Assembly: GCA_022450155.1 (NCBI GenBank)
Contig: JAKUQR010000011.1
Span: 38,667 to 102,666 of the forward strand
Source of the DNA: Gammaproteobacteria bacterium
GTDB lineage: Bacteria > Pseudomonadota > Gammaproteobacteria > Arenicellales > UBA868
DNA length: 64,000 nt
Reading direction: 5' to 3'
Shown here piece after piece: positions 42,972 through 52,486 of the stretch; positions within the stretch are counted from its first letter, which is position 1, and each line of letters opens with the position of its first letter. The translations under genes were made by a program, and so were the position numbers. Under the pieces are notes generated by a model. That model was not told the origin of the DNA. It searched no databases and saw nothing but the letters and a program-made list of their open reading frames with translations.

Positions 42972-43244
42972 TCAATTGGCTGGGTTTGTGCCATTGTGAG
43001 TTCTCCCTGAGTGTTGCAGCATCGTGAGAATCTTCGGGTGCCTGATCAGATCCCCGGGCCAGGTAAACAGGAGAGGTACTTTGTAACGGTGTTTCCCGGT
43101 GAGTGGTTCACCCGGGACCTGTTGATGTTGTTCGATCTCATCGCGATAAGACCGAGCTTCGGTTACAGACAGAACCCGGTAGGGAAAGCAGAATTCCGAT
43201 CTGCGGTATTCGCGAATCATGTCATCAGATAGTGCGTTAGACAT
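42972..43244 (-). pseudogene. PhyH-family dioxygenase, N-terminal remnant
   Basis: A 90-codon frame begins like a PhyH dioxygenase: SNALSDDMIREYRRSEFCFP, SVTEARSYRDEIE, then LTGKHRYK and LLFTWPGDLIRHPKIL. In full members this continues for 170-200 residues with the iron ligands HxD...H. Here the frame ends at 42972 with an unrelated tail (HSGRTHNG) and no HxD motif follows, so it is a truncated gene. Confidence 0.7.
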
Positions 43245-43280
43245 GTGGATTGGTTCTCCATCATTCGAAGATGAAGTATC

Positions 43281-43310
43281 TCAACATCACCGGACTGCGA
43301 CAACTATAAT
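43281..43310 (+). promoter_or_regulatory. Sigma-70 promoter candidate of the hydantoinase operon
   Basis: A perfect TATAAT (43305-43310) lies 18 bases after TCAACA (43281-43286, 4 of 6 to TTGACA). It points at hyuA, leaving a leader of about 155 bases that includes a 21-codon TTG-start ORF with GAGAGG before it (43334-43399). Confidence 0.5.
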
Positions 43311-43333
43311 CAATTTGGATAAGAGAGGTTGCT

Positions 43334-43399
43334 TTGGCTTATGAATTGATGGTGACCGACATCGAAGCGTTTGCTATGGCCGATCAAGATACTGGTTAA
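43334..43399 (+). other. Short leader ORF (21 codons) before hyuA
   Basis: A TTG-start ORF with an AGAGG site 5 bases upstream encodes LAYELMVTDIEAFAMADQD. It lies in the predicted hyuA leader. It may be an upstream ORF, a decayed gene start, or chance. Confidence 0.25.
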
Positions 43400-43471
43400 T
43401 CAAAGCATAAGGATTGTTAAAGATCATCTTCCGGCACGCAGTGTGAAGCAAACAAAATAGGACAAATACAG

Positions 43472-45556
43472 ATGGCATGGCGTCTGGGTATTGATATCGG
43501 CGGTACTTTCACAGATGTTGCGTTGGTCAACGATGTCGACGGTACCATTGGTATTGCCAAAACGCCCACTACTCCGAGTGATTTCGGCAAAGCGGTGCTG
43601 AGTGGCCTGCACGACGCGCTCGATCGTTATGGTGTGCAGCCTGATGAGGTGTCGCTGCTGTCTCACGCGACTACCGTGGTGACCAACTCGATTCTCGAAG
43701 AAAATGGCGCGTGTACCGCGCTGATCAGTACACGCGGCTTCCGTGATGTGCTCGAGCTTCGACGTTCTGCCCGGTCCGATCTGTACGACATGTTCCAGGA
43801 TCCTCCGCGTGTCCTTGTACCAAGACATCGCCGCCTGGAGATTACCGAACGGCTCGATGCAACGGGTACAGTCATAGTACCCCTGGACGAATCCGAAATT
43901 CCCGGGCTGATCAAGGAACTTAAGGATCTCGAAGTCGAAGCGGTCGCGATATCGCTACTGTTCTCGTTTCTCAACGACCACCATGAGTGCCGACTTGGTG
44001 AGGCACTGCGTGAAGCGCTTCCCGGCGTGGCCATTTTTCTCTCCAGTGAAGTTTTGCCTGAGGTCCGGGAATTCGAGCGAACCAGTACCACAGCGGTCTG
44101 TGCCTATGTGGCGCCAATTCTGGGGTCATATCTAAAGCAGCTCGAAACTGCGACCGACAGCCTGGGTTTGCCCAAACTGCACGTGATGGGCTCAACCGGT
44201 GGGGTATTTGATGTCCGGGAGGCGTTGAGGTTGCCCGTGAATTCGGTCGAATCCGGCCCGGCAGCAGGCGTAATTGCGGCACAACTGGTCGGCGCTCAGC
44301 TCGGTGAGACCAATCTGATTTCTTTCGACATGGGCGGAACAACTGCGAAAGCCAGTTTGATCCGGGACGGCCAGATCGAAGTGACCGCTGACTACGAAGT
44401 TGGGGGTACAGGCAGTCAGAACAGGTGGGTCACGGGATCAGGTCACCCGATCCGTGTGCCGGTAATCGACCTCGCCGAAGTCAGTGCCGGTGGTGGCAGT
44501 ATTGCCTGGATCGACCCGGCTGGTTCCTTGCGTGTTGGACCCCACAGCGCCGGTGCAGAACCGGGGCCTGTCTGTTACGGTCAGGGCGGTGATCAACCGA
44601 CCGTGACCGATGCGAATCTGGTGCTTGGGTACCTGGACGCGCATTCACTGCTGGGCGGCGATTTGCCCATCGATTACCAGCGCGCAGAGTATGCGCTGCA
44701 AAAGAAAATCGGCGATCCCATGAACATGACCGCCCTGCAGGCAGCCGCAGCTGTCCGGGAAATTGTGAACAACGGGATGGCCGAGGCACTGCGGATCGTA
44801 TCAATCGAGCGCGGTCATGATCCGAGGGAATTCAGTTTGGTCGCTTTTGGCGGTGCAGGACCGGTGCACGCCGCCGCGCTCGCTGACGAACTCGACATCC
44901 CCCGGATCATCGTCCCTCCCATCCCGGGCGGCTTTTCTGCGCTCGGCCTGGTGATGACGGATGTGCGACGGGACTATGCAAGAACGCTTTACCGACAGCT
45001 CGAAGATCTCCCTGCCAGTGATATCGAAGCCGTTTGGTCCGAGTTGCAGGCTCAGGGTGAGGAGATGCTGAGATCCACGGGGATCAGTCCGGATCTCTGG
45101 CGTTTCAGGCGATCGGCTGATCTGCGCTACAGCCGGCAGGCCTATGAGTTGAACGTGACTGCTGAGCCAGGGGAATTCACCGATAAGACCAAGGCTGAGT
45201 TGGCAGGGAATTTTCATTCCCGTCACGAACAGACCTATGGCCACAAGAATCTGACCGAACCAGTGCACCTGGTCACGCTTCGACTGACAGCAGTTGGAAA
45301 ATTGGGCAGGCTTGAGATTACCGACACGCCTCGTTCGGACGGCGCGAGCGAGAAATCCCGGCGCCCAGTCTGGTTTGCCCAGACCGGTACCACGGACTGC
45401 AGCGTACACAATCGCTCCAGCCTTGCCGCTGGAATCAGTCTCGACGGTCCCGTTATCGTTGAGTCGCTGGACAGCACCCTGGTTGTGCCACCCCGTTGGA
45501 CGGCGCGCAATGACCACAACGGCTTTATCACCCTGGAGCGATCTAATCGTGAATAA
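43472..45556 (+). CDS. hyuA: Hydantoinase/oxoprolinase A subunit (HyuA-like)
   Basis: A 694-residue hydantoinase A. RLGIDIGGTFTDVAL is the ATPase-like N-terminal signature, SHATTVVTNSILE follows, and FDMGGTTAKASLI and GGAGPVHA complete the actin-like phosphate motifs. The family opens cyclic amides (hydantoins, 5-oxoproline) using ATP, with HyuB as partner. The HyuB start overlaps the last 8 bases. Confidence 0.92.
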   Translation: MAWRLGIDIGGTFTDVALVNDVDGTIGIAKTPTTPSDFGKAVLSGLHDALDRYGVQPDEVSLLSHATTVVTNSILEENGACTALISTRGFRDVLELRRSARSDLYDMFQDPPRVLVPRHRRLEITERLDATGTVIVPLDESEIPGLIKELKDLEVEAVAISLLFSFLNDHHECRLGEALREALPGVAIFLSSEVLPEVREFERTSTTAVCAYVAPILGSYLKQLETATDSLGLPKLHVMGSTGGVFDVREALRLPVNSVESGPAAGVIAAQLVGAQLGETNLISFDMGGTTAKASLIRDGQIEVTADYEVGGTGSQNRWVTGSGHPIRVPVIDLAEVSAGGGSIAWIDPAGSLRVGPHSAGAEPGPVCYGQGGDQPTVTDANLVLGYLDAHSLLGGDLPIDYQRAEYALQKKIGDPMNMTALQAAAAVREIVNNGMAEALRIVSIERGHDPREFSLVAFGGAGPVHAAALADELDIPRIIVPPIPGGFSALGLVMTDVRRDYARTLYRQLEDLPASDIEAVWSELQAQGEEMLRSTGISPDLWRFRRSADLRYSRQAYELNVTAEPGEFTDKTKAELAGNFHSRHEQTYGHKNLTEPVHLVTLRLTAVGKLGRLEITDTPRSDGASEKSRRPVWFAQTGTTDCSVHNRSSLAAGISLDGPVIVESLDSTLVVPPRWTARNDHNGFITLERSNRE

Positions 45557-47234
45557 CGACGCATACCGAAACCGGGTGACCGACCCGGTCACTTTCGAGG
45601 TGGTCAAGAACTCCCTCTACAAGGTGGCCGAGGAAATGAAGATCGTTCTCGCCAAAACTGCTTATTCCCCGATCCTGAAAGTTGCCGGGGATTATTCCTG
45701 TGGAATCTTCGATACCCAAGGGAACATGGTGGCCCAGGGGCCAGATCTGCCGATTCACCTGGGTTCGATGCCGGATGCGGTTGCTGCCGTAATCAACAAA
45801 TTCAAGCACAGTACGGTTGAAGGTGATGTGTTCATTCACAACGATCCGTATTTTGGTGGCTCGCACCTTCCGGACGTTAATGTCGTCGCACCGGTGTTCT
45901 ACCAGGACAGAATCCTCGGCTGGACCTGTGTTCGGGCACACTGGCCTGATATCGGCAGTGCCACACCAGGAAGTTATGGTGCGGTGACCGAGATCTATGG
46001 CGAAGGATTGCGTATGCCCCCGATTCGACTCTATCACGCAGGTGAAATCGATCCCAATGTAGAGGATCTGATTCTTGCCAACGTGCGCACACCGGATGAA
46101 CGGATGGGGGATTTACGGGCGCAGGTTGCCGCTAACCACCGGGCTTGCCAGAGGCTGGTCAGTTTAGCCTCGAAGTACGGCGTAGATGTATTGACCCGCA
46201 TCATGCGCGAGGTGATGGATTACTCAGAGAAGTTGATGCGACTGATGTTGTCGGAACTGCCCGACGGCGAGGGTGTTTTCGAGGACTTCTGCGATGGTGA
46301 CGGCATTATCGAAGACGGCGAAAACGAAGACATGACCTTCACGATCCGTATTCGGGTATTAAAAGCAGGCGATACCGTCGAAGTGGACTTTGAGGGCAGT
46401 GACCCGGCGGTCTCAGGGCCTATCAATGCGCCGTTGTCGGTGACTGCGTCGGGGGTCTACTGCTCGTTGAAGATGATTGTCGATCCGAACAGTTTGATTC
46501 CGCCCAATTCCGGCGCTTGGCGCCCGATTCGGGTGACGGCACCGGAAGGCTCTGTGGTTAATGCCCGTTTTCCCTCACCCGTGGTTTACGCCAACCACGA
46601 GATCAGCCATAGAGTGGCGGACATGACATTTGGCGCCATGGCTGGCTTCATGCCTGACAATGTTATGGCGTGCAGTCAGGGTACTTCGGGCATCATTACG
46701 CTCGGCGGCGTAGACCCGCGCAACGGTCAACACTACGTCAGTTACGAAACCATCAAGGGTGGCATGGGGGCAAGACCCAACAAGGACGGTATCAACGCAG
46801 TTGCTGCTGGTATTTCGAATACCATGAACACGCCGATTGAGATCCTCGAACTGAGTTTTCCGGTTCGAATCGATTATTACGAAATAACGCCGGACAGTGG
46901 GGGGCGTGGCAGGTACCGTGGAGGTTGCGGCTCGCGCCGGGCCTGGACCATTGTCGATCACAATGCGCGTGCGGCGGTGTGCGTGGAGCGCACCAAGTCG
47001 CCGCCGTTCGGTGTTTGTGGAGGCGAGGCCGGCGCCCGGGCAAGCATTGCGCTTAAATTAGCGGACGGTTCGATACGCCCACTTCTGACCAAGGGTGGTT
47101 TCAATGCTCCGGCCGGCTCACAGATTCTGCTTGAGGTCCCGGGTGCGGGGGGTTACGGCGATGCCAGAGAACGTGATTCGCAAGCGTGTGCACGCGACCT
47201 GCAGGATGGTTATGTCAGTGCTGAACCAGATTAG
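45549..47234 (+). CDS. hyuB: Hydantoinase B subunit (HyuB-like)
   Basis: A 561-residue hydantoinase B. TFEVVKNSLYKVAEEMKIVL, AYSPILKVAGDYSCGIFD, HNDPYFGGSHLPDV and GGRGRYRGGCGSRR are family hallmarks. GTG 45549 overlaps the hyuA stop by 8 bases and is the natural coupled start; the longer frame from 45294 is a shadow. Together with HyuA it is an ATP-dependent ring-opening amidohydrolase. The nearest next gene is the amidase, convergent. Confidence 0.92.
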   Translation: MNNDAYRNRVTDPVTFEVVKNSLYKVAEEMKIVLAKTAYSPILKVAGDYSCGIFDTQGNMVAQGPDLPIHLGSMPDAVAAVINKFKHSTVEGDVFIHNDPYFGGSHLPDVNVVAPVFYQDRILGWTCVRAHWPDIGSATPGSYGAVTEIYGEGLRMPPIRLYHAGEIDPNVEDLILANVRTPDERMGDLRAQVAANHRACQRLVSLASKYGVDVLTRIMREVMDYSEKLMRLMLSELPDGEGVFEDFCDGDGIIEDGENEDMTFTIRIRVLKAGDTVEVDFEGSDPAVSGPINAPLSVTASGVYCSLKMIVDPNSLIPPNSGAWRPIRVTAPEGSVVNARFPSPVVYANHEISHRVADMTFGAMAGFMPDNVMACSQGTSGIITLGGVDPRNGQHYVSYETIKGGMGARPNKDGINAVAAGISNTMNTPIEILELSFPVRIDYYEITPDSGGRGRYRGGCGSRRAWTIVDHNARAAVCVERTKSPPFGVCGGEAGARASIALKLADGSIRPLLTKGGFNAPAGSQILLEVPGAGGYGDARERDSQACARDLQDGYVSAEPD

Positions 47235-47441
47235 ACGACGTGAGCTAATGCAAGACCGGGCCAGTCACAATATGATTGCTGTTATGGCGAGAATACTCGG
47301 TGTCTATTTGCGCGAGAACCGTTGGTGTTAGTCATCTTTCAGTCTTGATTAGAAATTGGATAGTCAGCAGATCCGTATTGATAACTTGCCACGCCCAACT
47401 TTGATGGGAAATACCTGATTCAAGCACAGACCACTGCTGGG

Positions 47442-48674
47442 TCATTCTTGGCGATTGTTCTCTAAACTAGTCGCCATTTTCAATAGTTGTATATCGGTAT
47501 TAGGGAGTCCAATTAAAGATATCCCAAGCGGCAGATTATCTAACTTTGCCATTGGCAAGCTGATCTGTGGTAAACCACCCAAACCAGCAATACTGAGCAG
47601 ACACATCGCTTGATAGCGATAAATATCTTCAATAGTGTTGGTGTCAGTGCCTTTGAGCGGTGCCACACGCGGTGAGGTCGGCAGACACAGCACATCACCT
47701 GGTGTCATGATCTTTTGCAAGCGGTCAACAAATTGTTTGTGCGCGGCCCTGGCAGTGGTCACCTGTGACTCGGTAATTTCACGGGCTGTCGCTATTCGTT
47801 TATCAATCCCGGGCCCCAAAACAGGATTTTCAGCCGTGATCCAGGAGCCCAGAGATTTCCAGATTTCCGCACCCTGAATGGTTCGAAAGCACTCCATCCA
47901 TGGTTTTAGACCATCTAGACTAACTTCGATCTCAGTACTAATCGCGAACCTCTGGCGAAGGTGTTCTATACTGGATTGCAGTGCTTTACGTATAGCTGGT
48001 TCAACCAGCGCGAAAGCATCAGACACCACCATCAATCGATTGGGTTCCGTTGCTTCGCACTTGCGTAATATTACACGCCCGACCTTTTCAAAGATTTTGG
48101 GATCACGAGCAAACCATCCAACGGTGTCAAAACTTGGCGCGAACGGAATAACGCCCCTTGCTTCAACGTTACTGTGGGTGGGTCTGATTCCGTAGACGCC
48201 GCAGTAGCTGGCGGGAAGTCGGACTGAACCTGCGCAATCAGTACCCAGGGAGAAATCTACCAATTCACCTGCCACGGCCGATACCGAACCACTGGATGAA
48301 CCACCCGGAACCCGAGCCGGGTCAACCGGATTTAGTGGTGTACCATAATGAACGTTTTCTCCGGTAAGGCTATACGATAATTCGTCGGCTATGGTACGAC
48401 CGACTAGACGTGCACCGGCATTTAGTAACTGGTTTATAACAACAGTACTCTCAGAAGCTGGCTCATGAGAATTAAGCCATACGGGCTGACCGAATCCGGT
48501 GGTAGAACCGGCAATATCCATCACGTCTTTGACAGCAAACTTTAAATTATCAAGCGCCCCTGTTCCTGTAGGTTCAAGAGAGACGTGATTATCGTGACAA
48601 AAGGCACCTAATGGATCATAGGGATAATCCCAATCTGCCGTTGTAGGGTTCTTGTTAGTCATATCAATTGTCAA
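47442..48674 (-). CDS. Amidase-signature family hydrolase
   Basis: A 410-residue amidase with the Ser-cisSer-Lys triad: Lys49 (FAVKDVMD), cis-Ser126 in PGGSSSGS, and nucleophile Ser150 in TDCAGSVRLPA. The C-terminal AtzF-type extension is absent. Substrate could be an aryl or aliphatic amide or biuret-like. It converges on the hyuAB operon and diverges from the Liv importer, across 529 bases. ATG 48674 is chosen; ATG 48662 is a possible alternative. Confidence 0.85.
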   Translation of the reverse strand: MTIDMTNKNPTTADWDYPYDPLGAFCHDNHVSLEPTGTGALDNLKFAVKDVMDIAGSTTGFGQPVWLNSHEPASESTVVINQLLNAGARLVGRTIADELSYSLTGENVHYGTPLNPVDPARVPGGSSSGSVSAVAGELVDFSLGTDCAGSVRLPASYCGVYGIRPTHSNVEARGVIPFAPSFDTVGWFARDPKIFEKVGRVILRKCEATEPNRLMVVSDAFALVEPAIRKALQSSIEHLRQRFAISTEIEVSLDGLKPWMECFRTIQGAEIWKSLGSWITAENPVLGPGIDKRIATAREITESQVTTARAAHKQFVDRLQKIMTPGDVLCLPTSPRVAPLKGTDTNTIEDIYRYQAMCLLSIAGLGGLPQISLPMAKLDNLPLGISLIGLPNTDIQLLKMATSLENNRQE

Positions 48675-49203
48675 AAAATTTCAGTGTCGCCACTACGGCT
48701 GTACCAGGAGACATATGAGCACACTTTGTTTGCGTCAGTTATGACCCATTGCTCCGGCGGAATATTCGACTTTAGCGTTTTCTGGCAATTCATGATGTTC
48801 ACCTGAAATAACCTGCTATTAAGCAATCGAAATTACTGACAATAGTAACCCAGGCCATTACAGGCAGAATTGCATGCCGGTCCTGTGCGTATGTGGTCGA
48901 CGGTGCGGATTAATCGCCTCGCGGTAGCCAGGTGAAACCCGATGACCCGACAACCCGACAATCTGGCAGTTACATCCTAAATCTATTGAAATACTGAAAA
49001 TATTTTGGATTGCTGTTAGCAGTTTAAAGGTTCGACATCAGGTAACTGTTCTGGGGTGTTGCGGCAGGTTCAACCCCGTTTTAACCGAGTCAGTCCGTTG
49101 GCTCCATCTTGTGTTCGCTAGATGGAGGGGGTGTGTATATACTCACAAGGGCAAACGGATACATTTCGAAAATCAGATTTTCAACGAGAGGGAGGACAGC
49201 ATA
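48675..49203. other. Intergenic region (529 bases) before the Liv importer
   Basis: Between the divergent amidase and importer genes. I find no convincing gene in it. It must hold promoters for both directions. A hairpin lies at 49102-49127 (listed separately). A 9-codon ORF (48714) with AGGAG upstream is too short to judge. Confidence 0.5.
49102..49127 (+). repeat. Perfect 8-base hairpin in the importer leader
   Basis: Arms CTCCATCT and AGATGGAG pair around a 10-base loop, about 80 bases before the start codon of the solute-binding-protein gene. No T-run follows. It may be a leader RNA structure or an operator. Confidence 0.4.
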
Positions 49204-50529
49204 ATGAAAAGCACTTATTTTAGATTCAGCAGTATAGGCGTTGCGGTTGTGTTGGTGTCACTCGGGTTGGCAACAAGCAGTGCCCTGGCAAAGGACAAGA
49301 TCCTAATGGCGGTGCCAACTTTCTTGACCGGTGGGGGTGCCCCGGCCTTTGGCATTCCAGCGAGAAATGGTGTGGAGGTCATCGTCAATGCCATCAATGC
49401 CGGTAAAGTACCTGCGCCTTACAACACCAAAGGCATCGCAGGGGCCCAGGTTGAATTGATCATCTATGATGAGTCCGGCGGCGGTGCAAAACAGGTAACC
49501 GAGTACCGGAACAAGGTGCAAAAGCTCGGTGTTGACTTGGTCGTCGGCTATGTTTCGTCAGGATCATGTGCGGCAATTGCACCGGTTGCCGAAGAACTTA
49601 AAACACTGACGATTTTCACCACCTGTGGGACACCGAGGATTTTCGAAGAACTGGATAAGAACCCGAAGTACGTCTTTCGCACGATGAATCATGGCACGGC
49701 GGACAACGTTGGACTGGCACATTACGTGACCAAAAAGTTCCCCAATGCCACGGGTTATACCGGAATCAATCAGAACTATGCCTGGGGACAGGATTCCTGG
49801 CGCGACTTCGATCTTGCGATGAAGGTGCTCGCACCGCAGATCAAGGGTTCTGATGACGGACAGTGGCCGAAGCTTTTCGCCGGCCGCTACGGCACCGAGA
49901 TCTCGGCATTACTGAGATCACCGGAAGAGCTGGTTCACAGCAGTTTTTGGGGTGGCGATCTCGAAGCGTTTATTTTCCAGGGTCTGGCGCGGGGCCTGTT
50001 CAAGAAAAAACAGTTCTTGTTCACGGTTGCTGGGACGGCGGCCTACCGCCTTGGTAAGAAACTGCCCGACGGGCTCGTATTGGGGTCGCGTGGCCCCTAT
50101 GGTATTTACGCCAACAATCTGATCGATACCGAGTTGGCGACGTGGTTCCGAGATGCTTATGTCGATCGATTCGGCACCCTACCCACTCAGGGGTCATACC
50201 AGTACGCCCAGGGTATTCTGGGTGCCAAGTACGCTTACGAGAAGGCGGCTGCTGCGAATGGTGGCAAATTTCCGTCGACCGATCAGGTAATCGCGGCGTT
50301 GGAAGGGGCAACCTTCCAGGGCATCGCCACGGAAGTTCGTTTAGCACTGAACAATGGCCATCAGGGCTTGACCGATCATATGTGGGGAATTTCCAAATAC
50401 GACCCGGACACAGGCCTGCCAGTGGTGACCGACGTAGTTCTCTACAAGGCCGAATGTGTCATGCCTCCGGACGGGGTTGGTAGCGTCGAGTGGATCAAGG
50501 GTGGTATGAAAGGCGCACAATGCGACTGA
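49204..50529 (+). CDS. Liv-type ABC transporter solute-binding protein
   Basis: A 441-residue type I periplasmic-binding protein with a clear signal peptide: KSTYFRF basic start, hydrophobic VAVVLVSLGLATSSA, then A-L-A cleavage before KDKILMAVPT. GGGAPAFGIPARNGVEV, VVGYVSSGSCAAIAPVAEEL and GDDYWR-like CGTPRIFEELDK segments follow. Delivers an amino acid, urea, amide or related solute. ATG 49204 follows GGGAGGA; the upstream frame start at 49111 is not supported. A hairpin at 50544 separates it from the permease genes. Confidence 0.88.
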   Translation: MKSTYFRFSSIGVAVVLVSLGLATSSALAKDKILMAVPTFLTGGGAPAFGIPARNGVEVIVNAINAGKVPAPYNTKGIAGAQVELIIYDESGGGAKQVTEYRNKVQKLGVDLVVGYVSSGSCAAIAPVAEELKTLTIFTTCGTPRIFEELDKNPKYVFRTMNHGTADNVGLAHYVTKKFPNATGYTGINQNYAWGQDSWRDFDLAMKVLAPQIKGSDDGQWPKLFAGRYGTEISALLRSPEELVHSSFWGGDLEAFIFQGLARGLFKKKQFLFTVAGTAAYRLGKKLPDGLVLGSRGPYGIYANNLIDTELATWFRDAYVDRFGTLPTQGSYQYAQGILGAKYAYEKAAAANGGKFPSTDQVIAALEGATFQGIATEVRLALNNGHQGLTDHMWGISKYDPDTGLPVVTDVVLYKAECVMPPDGVGSVEWIKGGMKGAQCD

Positions 50530-50543
50530 GTTAATCACTTGAC

Positions 50544-50573
50544 AGTCCGGGGCGGAACCATCCGTCCCGGGCT
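50544..50573 (+). repeat. Intercistronic stem-loop in the importer operon
   Basis: A 13-14 base-pair GC-rich stem (AGTCCGGGGCGGA/TCCGTCCCGGGCT, loop ACCA, one mismatch and one G-T pair) lies 15 bases after the binding-protein stop. No U-run follows. Such stems between binding protein and permease genes usually stabilise the upstream mRNA or partly terminate it, keeping binding protein in excess. Confidence 0.55.
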
Positions 50574-50609
50574 GATAGCTCTGCCTCCTAAAACACACCC
50601 AGGAGTTCT

Positions 50610-51533
50610 TTGCCTGATGGGTTTCTTTTAGATATGCTGCAGTCGCTGTTCACAATCTTGACTGATGGCCTGATCTACGGGTCGTATCTGTTTATCGTTG
50701 CAGTTGGGCTGACGGTCATTTTTGGCGTTCAACGGGTCCTCAACGTGACCCACGGCTCGTTTTACGCGTTCGGGGCATACCTCGCGGCGTACCTCGGCGC
50801 AATGTGGTACGAAAGCGAACTACCCGATTTTGGTGGTTTCGTGATTATTTTTCTGGTCCCGATTGTGGTCGGCGTTGTCTTCGGTGTGCTGATAGAGCGG
50901 GGTCTTTTGAAACACCTTTACGGCAAAGACGAACACATCGTAGTACTTGCGACCTTTGCCGCATTTCTTGCTCTGGAGGGTGTCAGCCTCTTCATCTGGG
51001 GAACCGACCCTTATTTTTTTTATCAACCCCAGGCAATGCTCGGGTTCGTCGAGATCGTAGGTATGACCTACGATTATTACAACCTGTCGCTTATCGCGCT
51101 GGCGCTCATTATTGCAATGGCTCTTTGGTATTTTCTCGCCCGCACAATTTGGGGACGGATGTTGCAGGCGGTAATCTTCGACCGCGAGATCAGCCAGGCG
51201 ATGGGTATCAACGTGACCGCGGTATTCCTGGGTACGTTCATTCTTGGCACGACGCTGGGTGCCCTCGGTGGCGCCGCTATCGCACCAACGATCTCGGTGC
51301 TCCCCGGCATCGGTGTGGAGGTGATTGTGCTCGCCTTCGCCGTGGTTGTGATCGGTGGCATGGGCAGTGTACCTGGGGCACTCATTGGTTCGATCCTGGT
51401 CGGGGTTGTCCGTGCGGCGGCGGTCCATGAATTTCCACATGCGGAAATGTTCGTGATCTACGCGATCATGGCCATCGTGCTCGTGTTCCGGCCGGAGGGT
51501 CTGTTTGCCCCGCCAAGGGTGAGGAAGATCTGA
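50610..51533 (+). CDS. Liv-type ABC transporter permease (LivH-like)
   Basis: A 307-residue membrane protein with about eight hydrophobic segments. YGSYLFIVAVGLTVIFGVQRVLNVTHGSFYA is the LivH signature and GGMGSVPGALIGSILVGVV near residue 250 its C-terminal signature (both shown in part). TTG 50610, behind AGGAG, is the probable start; the ATG at 50634 is an alternative. It overlaps the next permease by 1 base. Confidence 0.9.
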   Translation: MPDGFLLDMLQSLFTILTDGLIYGSYLFIVAVGLTVIFGVQRVLNVTHGSFYAFGAYLAAYLGAMWYESELPDFGGFVIIFLVPIVVGVVFGVLIERGLLKHLYGKDEHIVVLATFAAFLALEGVSLFIWGTDPYFFYQPQAMLGFVEIVGMTYDYYNLSLIALALIIAMALWYFLARTIWGRMLQAVIFDREISQAMGINVTAVFLGTFILGTTLGALGGAAIAPTISVLPGIGVEVIVLAFAVVVIGGMGSVPGALIGSILVGVVRAAAVHEFPHAEMFVIYAIMAIVLVFRPEGLFAPPRVRKI

Positions 51534-52486
51534 TGGTGTGGTCTGACCGGACGGTGGTTGGCGTGACGGTCGGGGTCATCCTTGTCGCGATCATCAATTT
51601 CTTCGTGCCCGAATGGATCCGGCAGATCGGGTTGTTGAGTATGGCCATGGGTGCGGCGGCGCTCGGTTTGCTGGTGCTGTGGCGAACGGGCCTCATTTCA
51701 TTTGGCCACGCGCTCTACTATGGTTTCAGCGCGTACGGTGTGGCGCTACTGAACTACCTCGGCCTGCGCGACGCCTTCCTCCTCGTCATCATATCTGCCA
51801 CGATGTCGGGGTTACTGGCCTGGGGACTGGGCTTCCTTGTGCGCCGTTATCGGGCAATTTTCTTTGCCCTGCTGACGATGGCATTCTCGATGATTCTTTA
51901 CGGTGTCCTGGCCAAGACCGAGCGGTTTGGCAGCACGGACGGGCTCAATATTCGACCGCCTACTTTTTTCGGCTATGCACCACAAGACGAGGCCGCGCAG
52001 ATCTGTTTATTCCTGCTCGGGCTGGCCATCATTTACTTCTTGATGCTTGGTGTTCAGTTTTACCTGCGTTCGGTCCTCGGTCAGATGTCGATGGCGGTGC
52101 GTGAAAACGAAATCCGGGTCGAGTACCTCGGTTACTCGGTTGAACGGGTGGTGCACGTCAAGTACGTGATCTCGGGATTGCTTGCTGGGTTTGGCGGGGC
52201 GATCATGGCCCTTGCGATAGGGCAGGTAGACCCGGAATCTATGGTTTACTGGACCTCGTCTGGTGAATTCGTGTTCGTTGCTATTCTCAGTGGCACCGCC
52301 AACGTGGCGGCACCGTTTGTCGGTGCAGTCGTGTTCGAGGTTATTCGCCATTACGCCTGGGAACACGGCGCAAGCCTGTGGCAATTGATCATGGGTGGCA
52401 CGCTACTGGGGATCATCATGTTCATGCCTGAAGGGATCTGGTCGCTGGTTCAACGAGTGGGTAAGAAAAAGGACAGTGCGCCATGA
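51533..52486 (+). CDS. Liv-type ABC transporter permease (LivM-like)
   Basis: A 317-residue membrane protein with LivM features: LLSMAMGAAALGLLVLWRTG, SFGHALYYGFSAYGVAL and the cytoplasmic EAA-like segment VRENEIRVEYLGYSVERVVHVKYV. The ATG overlaps the LivH stop by one base, and its stop overlaps the ATPase start (ATGA), so the operon is translationally coupled. Confidence 0.9.
   Translation: MVWSDRTVVGVTVGVILVAIINFFVPEWIRQIGLLSMAMGAAALGLLVLWRTGLISFGHALYYGFSAYGVALLNYLGLRDAFLLVIISATMSGLLAWGLGFLVRRYRAIFFALLTMAFSMILYGVLAKTERFGSTDGLNIRPPTFFGYAPQDEAAQICLFLLGLAIIYFLMLGVQFYLRSVLGQMSMAVRENEIRVEYLGYSVERVVHVKYVISGLLAGFGGAIMALAIGQVDPESMVYWTSSGEFVFVAILSGTANVAAPFVGAVVFEVIRHYAWEHGASLWQLIMGGTLLGIIMFMPEGIWSLVQRVGKKKDSAP

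Noticed and set aside
45294..45548. N-terminal extension of HyuB
   Set aside because: It lies wholly within hyuA and is a shadow; the GTG at 45549 gives the family start.
48714..48743. 9-codon ORF after AGGAG in the intergenic region
   Set aside because: Length and site are not enough; could occur by chance.
48890..48975. Cobalamin-riboswitch-like text (CCAGGTGAAACCCGATGACCC)
   Set aside because: Only a few bases resemble the B12 box; the GCCACTG and other conserved elements are missing.
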